A stretch of 38,187 nucleotides of DNA from Lentisphaeria bacterium (GCA_017503545.1 JAFVSW010000111.1:1-38187), one strand, 5' to 3'; positions 17,763 through 26,605 are shown, numbered from the stretch's first letter. The notes: a model not told the origin generated them from the letters alone. Translations and numbers: made by a program.

Positions 17763-17927
17763 GAGGTAATTTCAAAAGTCCGGCAAAATTTGACTGAAAA
17801 AGGATTGTTGAAGAGATGGAAATGGTAGTTTGTGCGTGGCTACCCAGAGGGTAACCACCACAAACGCTCCGTTTTCAGATCGCGACAAGAGTTTTCAGAC
17901 ATTTTTGAAGACTTTTGAAATTGCCTC
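17763..17927. repeat. Inverted-repeat element, copy 2 (165 bp)
   Basis: The ends are near-perfect 18-bp inverted repeats: GAGGTAATTTCAAAAGTC at the left and GACTTTTGAAATTGCCTC at the right differ at one pair (a G-U wobble in plus-sense RNA). The pairing continues inward imperfectly, and a central hairpin (17828-17865, GTTTGTG ... CACAAAC with GTGG/CCAC and TACCC/GGGTA) sits in the middle. The interior matches copy 1. It lies between the macB-like stop and the terminator, so it is probably transcribed in a 3' UTR. AAAT flanks both ends and could be a target duplication, but the other copies show none. Confidence 0.85.
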
Positions 17928-17948
17928 AAATGTTATTTCAGGATCGAA

Positions 17949-19214
17949 TTATTCGGAACGCAATACATCAATGGGATTCTGCTGTGCCGCTTTCCATGCC
18001 GGATATGTACCGAATACAATACCGGTAACCGCTGAAATCGCCAGAGAAAGCACAATTGCCGAAGTGGAAAAAACAACCGGCCAGACAGCAAAAAATGTAA
18101 CAGCCAATGCAATTCCGACACCAAGTCCGACACCGGCAAGACCGCCGACCGATGTCAAAAACACGGTTTCCAGAAGGAATTGCAGAATAATATCACTCTT
18201 CAACGCACCAAGCGCACGGCGCGTACCGATTTCTTTTTTCCGTTCATACACATTGGCAAGCATGATATTCATGATCCCGATCCCCCCGACCAACAGAGAA
18301 ATACCGGCAATCGAACTCATAACGATGGTAAAAATATTCTGCGTTGCTTCTCTTTGACGCAAGATTTCCAACGGTACAAATACTTCCCAATCTTTCGCTT
18401 CTTCATGGGCTTTTTCCATAAAACGGCTGATACGCCGCGCGGTATCGTCAATGCAGGAAATATCCGCAACATGGACCAGGAACGTATCATAATCCACCTT
18501 TTCCACCGTTGTCCTGCCGCTTTCTTTCAGCATCACAGAGTTCCCGTACAAAGCATCCGAAGCAGAACGTGTGATAAAAATACCGTTATTCGGCGACCCG
18601 ACACCGGGGATAATCGTGCCTTTTACATTCTCCAGAATCCCGACAATGACCAGAGCATGATTGCCGACAAAGATCGTTTCCCCCACAATTTCACGTTTGG
18701 AAATAGGAAACAAGGTACGCTTTGCTCCGGCACCGATCACACAGGTATTGCGGTCACCGTCAACCGAATTCAACCAACGGCCTTCCACCATTGTCGAACG
18801 GGATTCTTCCAGAAAATCAGTCGTCACACCGAACAAAGAAACATCAACACGGGTAATTCCGCGCAATACCGGAGTTCTTGCATTACGTGCCGTTGCGACG
18901 GTAAGAACGTTATCCATCGTGGAAATATGGCGCAAATCACTTTCCGTCAATCCATAAAAGGAAATACGGCTCTGACTGGAACTGTCCGTCACATTTTTCC
19001 CGGAAGCAGGGGGGACTTTTGTTGAAACAATGACTTTGTCGATCCCCATGGATTCGATCTGGGAAAGGGCTTCCTGTTTTGCCCCTTCGGAAATCGCAAG
19101 CATGGCAATCACGCTGCCGACCCCGAAAATGATCCCCAGTGATGTCAACAGAGAACGAACTTTATGAAGCATCAGGTTATGAAAAGATAATGCGATCAGA
19201 TCGGAAATTTTCAT
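17949..19214 (-). CDS. MacB-like ABC transporter permease (FtsX domain)
   Basis: The 421-residue protein begins MKISDLIALSFHNLMLHKVRSLLTSLGIIFGVGSVIAML, with the first membrane helix at about 22-42. A large extracytoplasmic domain (MacB_PCD type, including IESMGIDKVIV, GRWLN and DxxxxCVIG elements) covers about residues 50-280, and three more helices lie in the last 120 residues, ending NPIDVLRSE as in many MacB/LolC-type permeases. MacB permeases couple ATP use to movements of a periplasmic adaptor and do not carry substrate through the membrane. The ATPase here is a separate gene, overlapping by 4 bp, unlike E. coli MacB where it is fused. Confidence 0.9.
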   Translation of the reverse strand: MKISDLIALSFHNLMLHKVRSLLTSLGIIFGVGSVIAMLAISEGAKQEALSQIESMGIDKVIVSTKVPPASGKNVTDSSSQSRISFYGLTESDLRHISTMDNVLTVATARNARTPVLRGITRVDVSLFGVTTDFLEESRSTMVEGRWLNSVDGDRNTCVIGAGAKRTLFPISKREIVGETIFVGNHALVIVGILENVKGTIIPGVGSPNNGIFITRSASDALYGNSVMLKESGRTTVEKVDYDTFLVHVADISCIDDTARRISRFMEKAHEEAKDWEVFVPLEILRQREATQNIFTIVMSSIAGISLLVGGIGIMNIMLANVYERKKEIGTRRALGALKSDIILQFLLETVFLTSVGGLAGVGLGVGIALAVTFFAVWPVVFSTSAIVLSLAISAVTGIVFGTYPAWKAAQQNPIDVLRSE

Positions 19215-19942
19215 GTTTCAAACTCCTCTCTGGTTCCGTTTACGTTGTCGATCACACGCCAGACCCGCCCGTTACGCAGGTAGATCACACGGTCGTATTC
19301 CGATTCATATTGCGGGTTATGCGTCACCATGACAAGTGTCGTTCCGTTTTTATGCAGATTATGGAACAGGTTCATGATCTCATTCCCCGTCTTTTCATCC
19401 AGGTTCCCGGTAGGTTCGTCCGCAAGAATAAAGGTGGGACGGTTCACCAGAGAGCGGGCGACCGCAACACGTTGACATTCCCCCCCGGACAACTGATTCG
19501 GACGATGATCCAAACGGTGTCCGAGTCCGACTTTTTCCGCCATCTGAGCCGCCATGGCATGTCGGCGCAAACGGCTGACACCGGCATAAATCATCGGGAC
19601 TTCAATATTCTGCCGCACGGTCAGGTGGGGGAAAAGATGAAATGACTGGAAAACGAAACCGATCTTTCTGTTCCGCAAAATCGTAAGCTCTTTATCGGAA
19701 AGGATTCCGATTTCTTTACCATCAAGGAAATAACTGCCGGATGTAGGGGTATCCAACAGTCCCAGAGTATTAAGCAACGTAGACTTTCCGGAACCGGACG
19801 ACCCCATGATCCCCAGAAATTCACCGCGTTTCACACGGAACGAAACACCTTTGAGGACAGGGACTTCTCCGGAATAAGTAAAATAACTCTTCCGGATATC
19901 ATCCAGTACAAGTGCGTCAGTTGCATCAGGTTTCACAGCCAT
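19211..19942 (-). CDS. ABC transporter ATPase (MacB/LolD type)
   Basis: The 243-residue ATPase has Walker A GSSGSGKST, the Q-loop FVFQSFHLFPHLTVRQNIEVPMIYAG typical of MacB/LolD proteins, signature LSGGECQRVAVARSL, Walker B FILADEPTGNLDE, and the switch His in MVTHNP. It powers the permease encoded next to it, overlapping its start by 4 bp. It begins 1 nt past the adaptor's last base (a shared A), so adaptor, ATPase and permease are translated from one message. Confidence 0.95.
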   Translation of the reverse strand: MAVKPDATDALVLDDIRKSYFTYSGEVPVLKGVSFRVKRGEFLGIMGSSGSGKSTLLNTLGLLDTPTSGSYFLDGKEIGILSDKELTILRNRKIGFVFQSFHLFPHLTVRQNIEVPMIYAGVSRLRRHAMAAQMAEKVGLGHRLDHRPNQLSGGECQRVAVARSLVNRPTFILADEPTGNLDEKTGNEIMNLFHNLHKNGTTLVMVTHNPQYESEYDRVIYLRNGRVWRVIDNVNGTREEFET

Positions 19943-21477
19943 CAGGACTTATTCTCCGCCGGAGCGAAAGGACGGTAGAGGTAAATTTCATCCCCTTCTT
20001 CCAATCCTTCCAGGATTTGCACAGAATTATCACCGGATTCACCGATCTTGACCGGTGCTTTTTCCGGTGTACCGAGTGTTTTACGATATACAAAAAGTTC
20101 TCCGCCTTCTTCAAATACCGCTTCGACCGGAATGGATAATACATTTTTCAGTACCTTGGTCACCACTTCGACCTGAACACTCATCCCGCTGACAATCCGC
20201 GGATGAGATTCCCGGAATTCCACCACAGTACGATACACTTTCGGTGATTCACGGTCCCAGGCAATCAGGTTGTTCGGCAGAATAGCGATTTTGGAAACTT
20301 CACCTGTCAACTTGATCTCACGGATGGAATCCGGCGTAATGATTGCCTTGTTCCCCAATGCGATCTTGGAACGGTATTGTTCCGGAAGACTGACGTCCAC
20401 GATCATCTGACTCATATCCGGAATGGTGATAATGACCTGGCGGCGTCTACCATCCATCCCGACTTTCACTTCCGGATTTCCCCAGACACGGTCCGGGTCC
20501 CCGTAAGTGATGATCCCGTCTGTCGGAGCAATCAGGGTCATCATGGGCAACCAGGATTGATGCAATTTCAACTGACGCTCGTTATTACGGATATTGATTT
20601 CATAAGAACGGATACGGTTATCTTTCTGCTGCAACCAGGATTGTGTGGAAACTTTGATTTTTTCATAACTCAATTTGGCTTGTGCCAATTTATTGCGCAG
20701 CTCGTTGATTTTGTTCGGATAGGTATAACGTTTGAACAGTTTACGGTCCAGATTGGCAGAGTTCAATTTTGTCTTGGCACTGTCACGTTTCTGTTCCAGT
20801 TTGGCAATATCGTCTTTTGCCTTCTGTTCTTCATCTTCAGACGCATACACCGTGCTGTTATGAGTTTCCACTGCCACCTGGAGGGCATCTTCCGCTTCTT
20901 CCAAAGCCAATTCGGCATCGGATACCGCAAGATCTTTTGTATCGCGGTCTTTCGGACCTTCCAAACGGTAATAACGGCTGTAGGCTTCCTGGGCTTCTGT
21001 CATATTATCCCGTGCAGTACGCAAGTCAGCAGCATTGGTACTGACCAGCACGGCACGTTCTTCCTGCACCAATTCCAGGTCTTTTCTCAATTTATCGATA
21101 TTGAGTTTCAAGTCATCAATTTTCGTCAAAAGGTCTGAAGTTTCAAATTCAGCAACAATATCGCCTTTTTTCACTTTTGCGTTTTCATCGACGACACGGA
21201 CCAATTTTGTTCCGAAGGGAGCTTCCAACGCCAATTTGTATTTTTTCTTGGCATTGACACTGCCTTTGAGCATAATGCCGATAGACATATCAGAACGTGT
21301 AACGGTAAAAATACGGTCCGGCTCTCCTTCTGCTTTCTTTGCAACAGCCGGTTTATCCTTTTTCAGAAAAGGAATCCATTGCGGGAAGTAAAACCAAACC
21401 GCAGCTGCACCGCCGAGCAGTACAAGAACCACTGCGGGGATGAGCCATTTCAGCATGGATTTTTTGAATTTTGCCAT
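19942..21477 (-). CDS. MacA-like periplasmic adaptor (HlyD/MFP family)
   Basis: The 511-residue protein has an N-terminal membrane anchor (about residues 11-31, WLIPAVVLVLLGGAAAVWFYF), a lipoyl-like half (VRVVDENAKVKKGDIVAEFE), a long coiled-coil of roughly residues 110-300 rich in Glu, Lys and Leu, the second lipoyl half (LIAPTDGIITY), a beta-barrel region and a C-terminal membrane-proximal part (VLSIPVEAVFEEGGELFVYR). This is the standard adaptor layout, but the coiled-coil is long compared with E. coli MacA (about 370 residues total). It links an inner-membrane ABC pump to an outer-membrane channel. Here the gene follows a secretin rather than a tolC. Confidence 0.92.
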   Translation of the reverse strand: MAKFKKSMLKWLIPAVVLVLLGGAAAVWFYFPQWIPFLKKDKPAVAKKAEGEPDRIFTVTRSDMSIGIMLKGSVNAKKKYKLALEAPFGTKLVRVVDENAKVKKGDIVAEFETSDLLTKIDDLKLNIDKLRKDLELVQEERAVLVSTNAADLRTARDNMTEAQEAYSRYYRLEGPKDRDTKDLAVSDAELALEEAEDALQVAVETHNSTVYASEDEEQKAKDDIAKLEQKRDSAKTKLNSANLDRKLFKRYTYPNKINELRNKLAQAKLSYEKIKVSTQSWLQQKDNRIRSYEINIRNNERQLKLHQSWLPMMTLIAPTDGIITYGDPDRVWGNPEVKVGMDGRRRQVIITIPDMSQMIVDVSLPEQYRSKIALGNKAIITPDSIREIKLTGEVSKIAILPNNLIAWDRESPKVYRTVVEFRESHPRIVSGMSVQVEVVTKVLKNVLSIPVEAVFEEGGELFVYRKTLGTPEKAPVKIGESGDNSVQILEGLEEGDEIYLYRPFAPAENKS

Positions 21478-21493
21478 GATGCGGACTCCTTAC

Positions 21494-22957
21494 TTATTTT
21501 TTCTTTTCCACAACAGCAGGTTTCTTTGCAGCAGACTTGCCGGCATCTTTACCATCCTTACCGTCTTTTTTACTGTCTTTCTTACTGTCTGCCAAAGTCG
21601 CAGTTTCCGGCTTGCCATCTTCGTTGGTACCGAACCAATCCGGAACCCAGGACATATTTGTGGTATATTTTGCTTTTTCCTCCGGATTGCCGATGGCTTT
21701 GGAATGACGGAGCATTTCCCCGACCTGCCGCATATTATCAGCCGTATTTTCCGGATTTGTCGTAACAGAATAAGGTGTCGGCAGAATGTGTATCTTCATG
21801 AAGAAGAGCAGCTGTTTATCGTAAGTTGTAGCATCTTTCCCGGTGAAAAGTTCGCCGACCAGAGGAATATCACTCAGGAACGGAGTTTTACGCAAACGTT
21901 CCGTTGTTTCACTGGAATAGAGACCGCCAAGCATGATCACTTCCCCATCCGCAGCAGTCAACACCGTAGAAATGTTACGGATCGATACCACAGGGACCTG
22001 AATATTGGAAGTCGTTCCGGATTGGGGGAAGAGTGCGTAACGGACCAGCAAGTTGATTTCCGGCTGAATTTCCAGACGGACGGTATCTTTATTGATCAGC
22101 AAAGGTTTGATACGGAGATTGATCCCGGTTTTCTTGAATTTGAAGTTGTTGGTAACAGCAGTATTGGTCACAGCCGCTTCGTTGTACGGGATTTCTTCCC
22201 CGGTCTTCATGGTTGCTTCTGAATTCAAATCGGCAATGATATTGGGAGATGCCAGAATCTTGGCATCGGAACTTGTTTGCAGCCATTTCAATGCAAGATT
22301 GAAATTGGAAGTGGAGCCATTGGCATCAATCTTGTCAATCGGGAAGAAATCAAATCCGCCGAAGTTGGTAGCGTTGTTCTGCTGACCGGGACTGGTCTGG
22401 TTGATCCCGAAACTGGAAGTATTGCCTGTCTTGGCATCGTAACGGGAATACATCGCACGGACATCCCGTTCTTCGCCGCGTTCCACAAGGACTTCCACAA
22501 TCTGTGTTTCCACCAACACCTGCGGCATCGGCTGGTCAAGAGCCAGCAGAGAGGCTTTGACCGCTTCCGTTGCGCCTGCATTGATATTCAAAATAACAAG
22601 GTTCTGATTTTCGGAAACTTCAACCGTACCAGCCTCCCCGACGATCCCTTCGATGGCATCCAATGCTTTTTTTGCATTCACAAAGCGCAAACGATATACC
22701 ACAATGGCACGTTCTTCTGACAATTCATCCTTTGCCGGAATTTTCTGAACGGAAATATAAGGATCCGCCGGAACAAACTTACGCGTCTGTACGATCGGCA
22801 ATTTGGAGTTCTGGAAAAGATTGCGGATCTGTTCGATCACCGCCTCTTTCCCTTCAATGGCAGAACCGGCACTTTGAGATTTTCCTTTCGGCTCCGCACC
22901 CGATACGGTCAAACACAAACATGCAAAAAGCAAAACACTTTTCGTTGAGAGTTTCAT
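21494..22957 (-). CDS. Secretin-family outer-membrane channel (GspD/PilQ type)
   Basis: From ATG 22957 the protein has 487 residues: a signal peptide (about 1-20), an N1/secretin short domain (RLRFVNAKKALDAIEGIVG ... EAVKASLLALDQP), then the secretin pore domain starting VETQIVEVLVERGEERD, with AKILASPNIIADLNSEA and the conserved C-terminal ETTERLRKTPFLSDIPLVGELF. A Lys/Asp-rich tail follows. The upstream alternative start at 23050 lacks a signal peptide at its N-terminus and covers the promoter, so 22957, behind AGAAAGG, is chosen. Secretins form outer-membrane pores for type II/III secretion and pili. Here it heads a MacAB-like operon, which suggests the pump uses a secretin as its exit channel; that is inference. 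Confidence 0.92.
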   Translation of the reverse strand: MKLSTKSVLLFACLCLTVSGAEPKGKSQSAGSAIEGKEAVIEQIRNLFQNSKLPIVQTRKFVPADPYISVQKIPAKDELSEERAIVVYRLRFVNAKKALDAIEGIVGEAGTVEVSENQNLVILNINAGATEAVKASLLALDQPMPQVLVETQIVEVLVERGEERDVRAMYSRYDAKTGNTSSFGINQTSPGQQNNATNFGGFDFFPIDKIDANGSTSNFNLALKWLQTSSDAKILASPNIIADLNSEATMKTGEEIPYNEAAVTNTAVTNNFKFKKTGINLRIKPLLINKDTVRLEIQPEINLLVRYALFPQSGTTSNIQVPVVSIRNISTVLTAADGEVIMLGGLYSSETTERLRKTPFLSDIPLVGELFTGKDATTYDKQLLFFMKIHILPTPYSVTTNPENTADNMRQVGEMLRHSKAIGNPEEKAKYTTNMSWVPDWFGTNEDGKPETATLADSKKDSKKDGKDGKDAGKSAAKKPAVVEKKK

Positions 22958-23002
22958 AATAAAACCTTTCTGATAAAAAAACAAAGTCAACATCAATCCG
23001 GT

Positions 23003-23031
23003 AATATAGCATTCTTTATCCATTTTTTCAA
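23003..23031 (-). promoter_or_regulatory. Candidate promoter for the secretin-pump operon
   Basis: On the minus strand TTGAAA (23026-23031), a 17-bp spacer ending in TGC and TATATT (23003-23008) lie about 45 bp before the secretin ATG. The TGC before the -10 makes it an extended -10 type. Confidence 0.65.
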
Positions 23032-23112
23032 TACCGGATAAAGAAAACATAAGTATTCTTGATTATAATACACGGATTTTTTTAATAATCTTACACTTGT
23101 TTCATTCTTTTT

Positions 23113-25290
23113 TCAGAGTTTTTGCAAAATCGATTCACAGGAAATGATCTTTTCACGCAAATCATTCAAGGTGTAATAATAATGATTGCTTGCTTCAAAA
23201 CCGATCCGGGAATCACGGCGGACAATATCATATAAGTCTTTCGTCAACTCCATTTCTTCTTCCAAACAGGCACGCATGACCGCTTTATTCATGCCGCCGT
23301 CCCGCGCCATGATAAAGCTGATTTGCAGATAAGAACTGCGCAAATGACAATATGCCGCCATCGCAATCGTATACAACTCATCAAATTCTGCTTTTTCTTC
23401 TTCCAGAACCTGATCCGCCGCATCCTGAAGAAGCTGCAAACCTTTTTTCCAACCTTCCGTAACCAGTTTGAATTGATTCTGCAGCGTTTCTTCCGGATAG
23501 GGTCCGCGCCAGGCATCAATATCATCATAAGGGAAGCCCACCATCGTGGCAGCGTAATTGGTCTTTTCCAATGCAAACAAATTCATCGGGCCGAAATTCA
23601 TGGGACCATTATACAGAACGTTCACATTGAACGGGAATTTACGGAACGAATCACTGAATGCTTTCCATGCCTGACACACTTTTGCCGCCAATTCCGGGTG
23701 ATATTTTGCCGCCGCAATTTCTTCCGGAGTCGCATTGAGCAATTCCAGATTTCCGCCGGGAAAACCACCCAAAGTCCAGCAAAGCATCAAACCATCCACA
23801 CCGGCATTTTTCAGATTTGTCAGGTGTTCTTCAATCAGATAGGGAACCGGGATATACGGCACAGCGGACAATTCCCAGGAATTGTTGATTTGAACTTTTG
23901 CGACAGTCCGGAGTCCATTCTTTTTGGCTTCCCGCCAGGTGGTCAGAGATTCTTCCGAAGGACCGACCTGAGAAATAGAATAATCCACAAGATACTGTTC
24001 CACTCCACCGATATTGGTCACTTTGCCCCATTCACTGACACTGCAGATACATACATTTTTCGGCAAACGCGCCATAACCGCTTTTTTGAATTCCGAATTT
24101 TCTTTCCAACCACTTTCGCGGCTCACGGTCCATGCCCAGTCATAAGCGATCATCAAAGCATCCGGGGCAACACTGTGCATTCCCCGTTCCATCGCAGAAA
24201 TCACATCCGCAATGATTTTTTCCCCTGCCACATCTTTACAATGGGGACATTTATGACGTTGGAAAAGCGATTGACAGGTTGTCAGGTTTTCCGACATGGT
24301 GATACAAAAGAGTCCGCCCAATCCTTCGGCTTCGCGGAACAAATGCCGTACAGAATTTTCCAGCCATTCCAACGGTTCCGGTGACTGGGTGGTACAAATG
24401 GCGCAAGTGCTGCGTTCTTCAAAAGCATGACCTTTCCACAACGGTTTCTTATCATAAAACGCCATGGGCATACACCGGGGTTCATTCACATACAAATAAA
24501 CCTTGATTCCATATTTTGCGCAACGTTTCACGATCTTCTGCAATGCAGCAAACCGTTTTTCATATCCGGCAGAAAATTCTTCTGCACCGGGAATCGGACA
24601 GAGCAGATAAAGGATCGCATGCATCCAGACACCTTTGATCCCCATGGACGCATATTGCGCCAACAGATTTTCCGGCACCGGGTCAAGTTCATCCACATTG
24701 GCAAAAATATCGCCGCAGGATGCAGAATAAGCATGAATGTAATTGAAATCAAATTTTTCTTCGCCGCCAATGGATTTCTTCGGTGCAAACTGATCCAGAA
24801 ATGCAAACGGCGGTTCAATATATGCCATCTTGTTTTCCGGAAAATGACGGAGCAATGTTTCTTTGAGTTTCCGGGTTTCCGCCTGCTGTTCTGCGGTCAG
24901 CGGTTCATACACCAGATCTTTGCAATCCGGTTTGAGCATACCGACTTTCACCCAGAAAAAGTCTTCTTCTTTCAGCGTATACGCCAGTTTGTCAGCAGTC
25001 CAATCCAGTAAATCCAGAATTTGAGCATAAGAAAGCAGCTGCCAGTTGCTGCGGATCAAAGTCAGATATCCGTGTGACACCCATTTCGGGTTGATGACCG
25101 GTGTTTGTGTCAATCCCAATTCCGCAGCAGCTTGCAATACTTCTTTTTCCGTACAGCGCAACACTTTAGCGATCCGTTCAACAGGAACGAGTTCCCAGTT
25201 TCTCCACACAAAAATCTGCCAACGGGCAGGAAAATGAGGGTACGCAATGGGCGCGGGAGAAGATCCGACAGGAAGATCAGCAACATTCAT
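23113..25290 (-). CDS. Large glycoside-hydrolase-like (TIM barrel) protein with HTH-like N-terminal repeats
   Basis: I cannot assign a known family firmly. The 725-residue protein has no signal peptide. Residues 27-62 (FVWRNWELVPVERIAKVLRC and on) and 77-112 (LIRSNWQLLSYAQILDLLDW and on) are two similar helix-turn-helix-like segments. From about residue 185 the pattern looks like a glycosidase TIM barrel: GIKGVWMHAIL, GIKVYLYVNEP, GLFCITMSENL, ALMIAYDWAW, VCICSVSEWGK, VDGLMLCWTLGG. Cysteines at CAIC (296-299) and CPHC (348-351) may bind zinc. The last 150 residues are helical and Glu-rich. Family type (GH20-like or other) and substrate are unknown. It has its own promoter, divergent from the GpsA-like gene. 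Confidence 0.7.
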   Translation of the reverse strand: MNVADLPVGSSPAPIAYPHFPARWQIFVWRNWELVPVERIAKVLRCTEKEVLQAAAELGLTQTPVINPKWVSHGYLTLIRSNWQLLSYAQILDLLDWTADKLAYTLKEEDFFWVKVGMLKPDCKDLVYEPLTAEQQAETRKLKETLLRHFPENKMAYIEPPFAFLDQFAPKKSIGGEEKFDFNYIHAYSASCGDIFANVDELDPVPENLLAQYASMGIKGVWMHAILYLLCPIPGAEEFSAGYEKRFAALQKIVKRCAKYGIKVYLYVNEPRCMPMAFYDKKPLWKGHAFEERSTCAICTTQSPEPLEWLENSVRHLFREAEGLGGLFCITMSENLTTCQSLFQRHKCPHCKDVAGEKIIADVISAMERGMHSVAPDALMIAYDWAWTVSRESGWKENSEFKKAVMARLPKNVCICSVSEWGKVTNIGGVEQYLVDYSISQVGPSEESLTTWREAKKNGLRTVAKVQINNSWELSAVPYIPVPYLIEEHLTNLKNAGVDGLMLCWTLGGFPGGNLELLNATPEEIAAAKYHPELAAKVCQAWKAFSDSFRKFPFNVNVLYNGPMNFGPMNLFALEKTNYAATMVGFPYDDIDAWRGPYPEETLQNQFKLVTEGWKKGLQLLQDAADQVLEEEKAEFDELYTIAMAAYCHLRSSYLQISFIMARDGGMNKAVMRACLEEEMELTKDLYDIVRRDSRIGFEASNHYYYTLNDLREKIISCESILQKL

Positions 25291-25340
25291 GACAGTTTAT
25301 TCCTTACTTTACGTTTTTGCTTTAGAAACAATCATGCCAT

Positions 25341-25368
25341 ACTTTAGCATAAAATACCGTTATTTCAA
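25341..25368 (-). promoter_or_regulatory. Candidate promoter for the GH-like gene
   Basis: On the minus strand TTGAAA (25363-25368), a 16-bp spacer ending TATGC and TAAAGT (25341-25346) precede the ATG at 25290 by about 50 bp. Confidence 0.55.
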
Positions 25369-25439
25369 GATTATTCCGAAAAGAAATGTTAAAAAAAACA
25401 ATACACCTCTTTCCCTGAAATTTATCAAACAACACCCTC

Positions 25440-25468
25440 TTGAAAATGTGGACCTTCCATGATATATT
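25440..25468 (+). promoter_or_regulatory. Candidate promoter for the GpsA-like gene
   Basis: TTGAAA (25440-25445), a 17-bp spacer ending ATGA and TATATT (25463-25468) lie 37 bp before the ATG at 25506. Confidence 0.65.
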
Positions 25469-25505
25469 ACTTGCATAACATATAACCGCAGAAAGGAAAC
25501 GCAAT

Positions 25506-26540
25506 ATGGCTATCATTACGATCATCGGTGCCGGCATGATGGGGTCCGGCATGAGCAGACCCGCTAGAGAGAATGGGCATGAAGTACGATTGGTGGGAAC
25601 ACCCCTCGACCGGGAGATCATTCGCGAAGCATCCGTTTCCGGGCGTCATGTTCCCATGAAACGCAATCTGCCCGATGGTATCAAATATTATCAGATCGAA
25701 GATGTAAAAACCGCATTGCAGGGAACCGATTACATCATCTGCGGGGTCAGCAGTTTCGGCGTGGATTGGTTCGCCGATGAAATCCTGCCCATCCTCCCCA
25801 ATGGCATCCCCGTCCTTTCCGTCACAAAAGGTTTGATGGATGATGAACAGGGCAATCTGCTCACGTTTCCAGAATTTCTTGCATCCAGAATGCCAAAAGA
25901 ACGGAATATTACATTCTCTGCCATCGGCGGTCCGTGTACCTCGTATGAACTGATGGATAAACATCAGACCATGGTGTATTTCTGCGGTCCGGACAAAGCC
26001 GTATTGGAACAGTTTAAAGCATTGCTGCAAACCGAATATTATCATATCGAAACATCCACCGATATCCGGGGTGTAGAAGGCTGTGTCGCCATGAAAAATG
26101 CCTATGCCGTCGCCGTCTCCATGGCAATCGGTATGGCGGAACGGCTGGATGGACCGGATGCCTACATGTATAATCCACAGGCTGCCATGTTCGGACAAAG
26201 TATCCGGGAAATGACCCGGATCGTCCGCTTGCTGGGCGGCAACAGTGATCTCGCAGGCGGCATTCCCGGAGCCGGTGATTTATTTGTGACGATCTTCGGC
26301 GGCAGAACACGCCGTCTCGGCTATCTTCTGGGCTATGGTAAAACTTATGCGGAAGCAAAAGAAGAATTGAAAGGAGTCACATTGGAATCCGTGGTGATTA
26401 TCACCCGTATGAGCCGTGCCCTCCGCAAAATGGCGGAACAGGGAAAAGTTGACCTTGCAGATTTCTCCCTGCTGCTTTTCCTGGATTCCGTGATTAATCA
26501 GGGTGCCGCGGCAGATATTCCCTGGAACACATTCCGGTAA
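25506..26540 (+). CDS. GpsA-like NAD(P)-dependent glycerol-3-phosphate dehydrogenase
   Basis: The 344-residue protein has a Rossmann GxGxxG start (IIGAGMMGSGMS), IICGVSSFGVDW, PVLSVTKGL (family SxxKGL), SAIGGPC (family SGPxFA, changed here), the catalytic Lys region VEGCVAMKNAYAVAVSMAIGM (family GxxKNxxAIAxGI) and GGIPGAGDLFVTIFGGRTRRLGYLLG (family GLAGxGDLxxTCxSxxSRNxxxG). GpsA makes glycerol 3-phosphate for phospholipids. The altered GPC and FGGRTRR motifs and the C-terminus, which lacks the usual PI motif, mark it as a divergent member, so another sugar-phosphate substrate is possible. It has its own promoter and an AAAGGAA site before the ATG. Confidence 0.82.
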   Translation: MAIITIIGAGMMGSGMSRPARENGHEVRLVGTPLDREIIREASVSGRHVPMKRNLPDGIKYYQIEDVKTALQGTDYIICGVSSFGVDWFADEILPILPNGIPVLSVTKGLMDDEQGNLLTFPEFLASRMPKERNITFSAIGGPCTSYELMDKHQTMVYFCGPDKAVLEQFKALLQTEYYHIETSTDIRGVEGCVAMKNAYAVAVSMAIGMAERLDGPDAYMYNPQAAMFGQSIREMTRIVRLLGGNSDLAGGIPGAGDLFVTIFGGRTRRLGYLLGYGKTYAEAKEELKGVTLESVVIITRMSRALRKMAEQGKVDLADFSLLLFLDSVINQGAAADIPWNTFR

Positions 26541-26577
26541 ACACGCAAAAAAACATAACGCTTTTCCCATACTTTTC

Positions 26578-26605
26578 TTGATTTTTTCATAAACTATGCT
26601 ATACT
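26578..26605 (+). promoter_or_regulatory. Candidate promoter for the two-component operon
   Basis: TTGATT (26578-26583), a 16-bp spacer ending TATGC and TATACT (26600-26605) precede the histidine kinase start by about 50 bp. This is an extended -10 (TGCTATACT) promoter. Confidence 0.65.
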
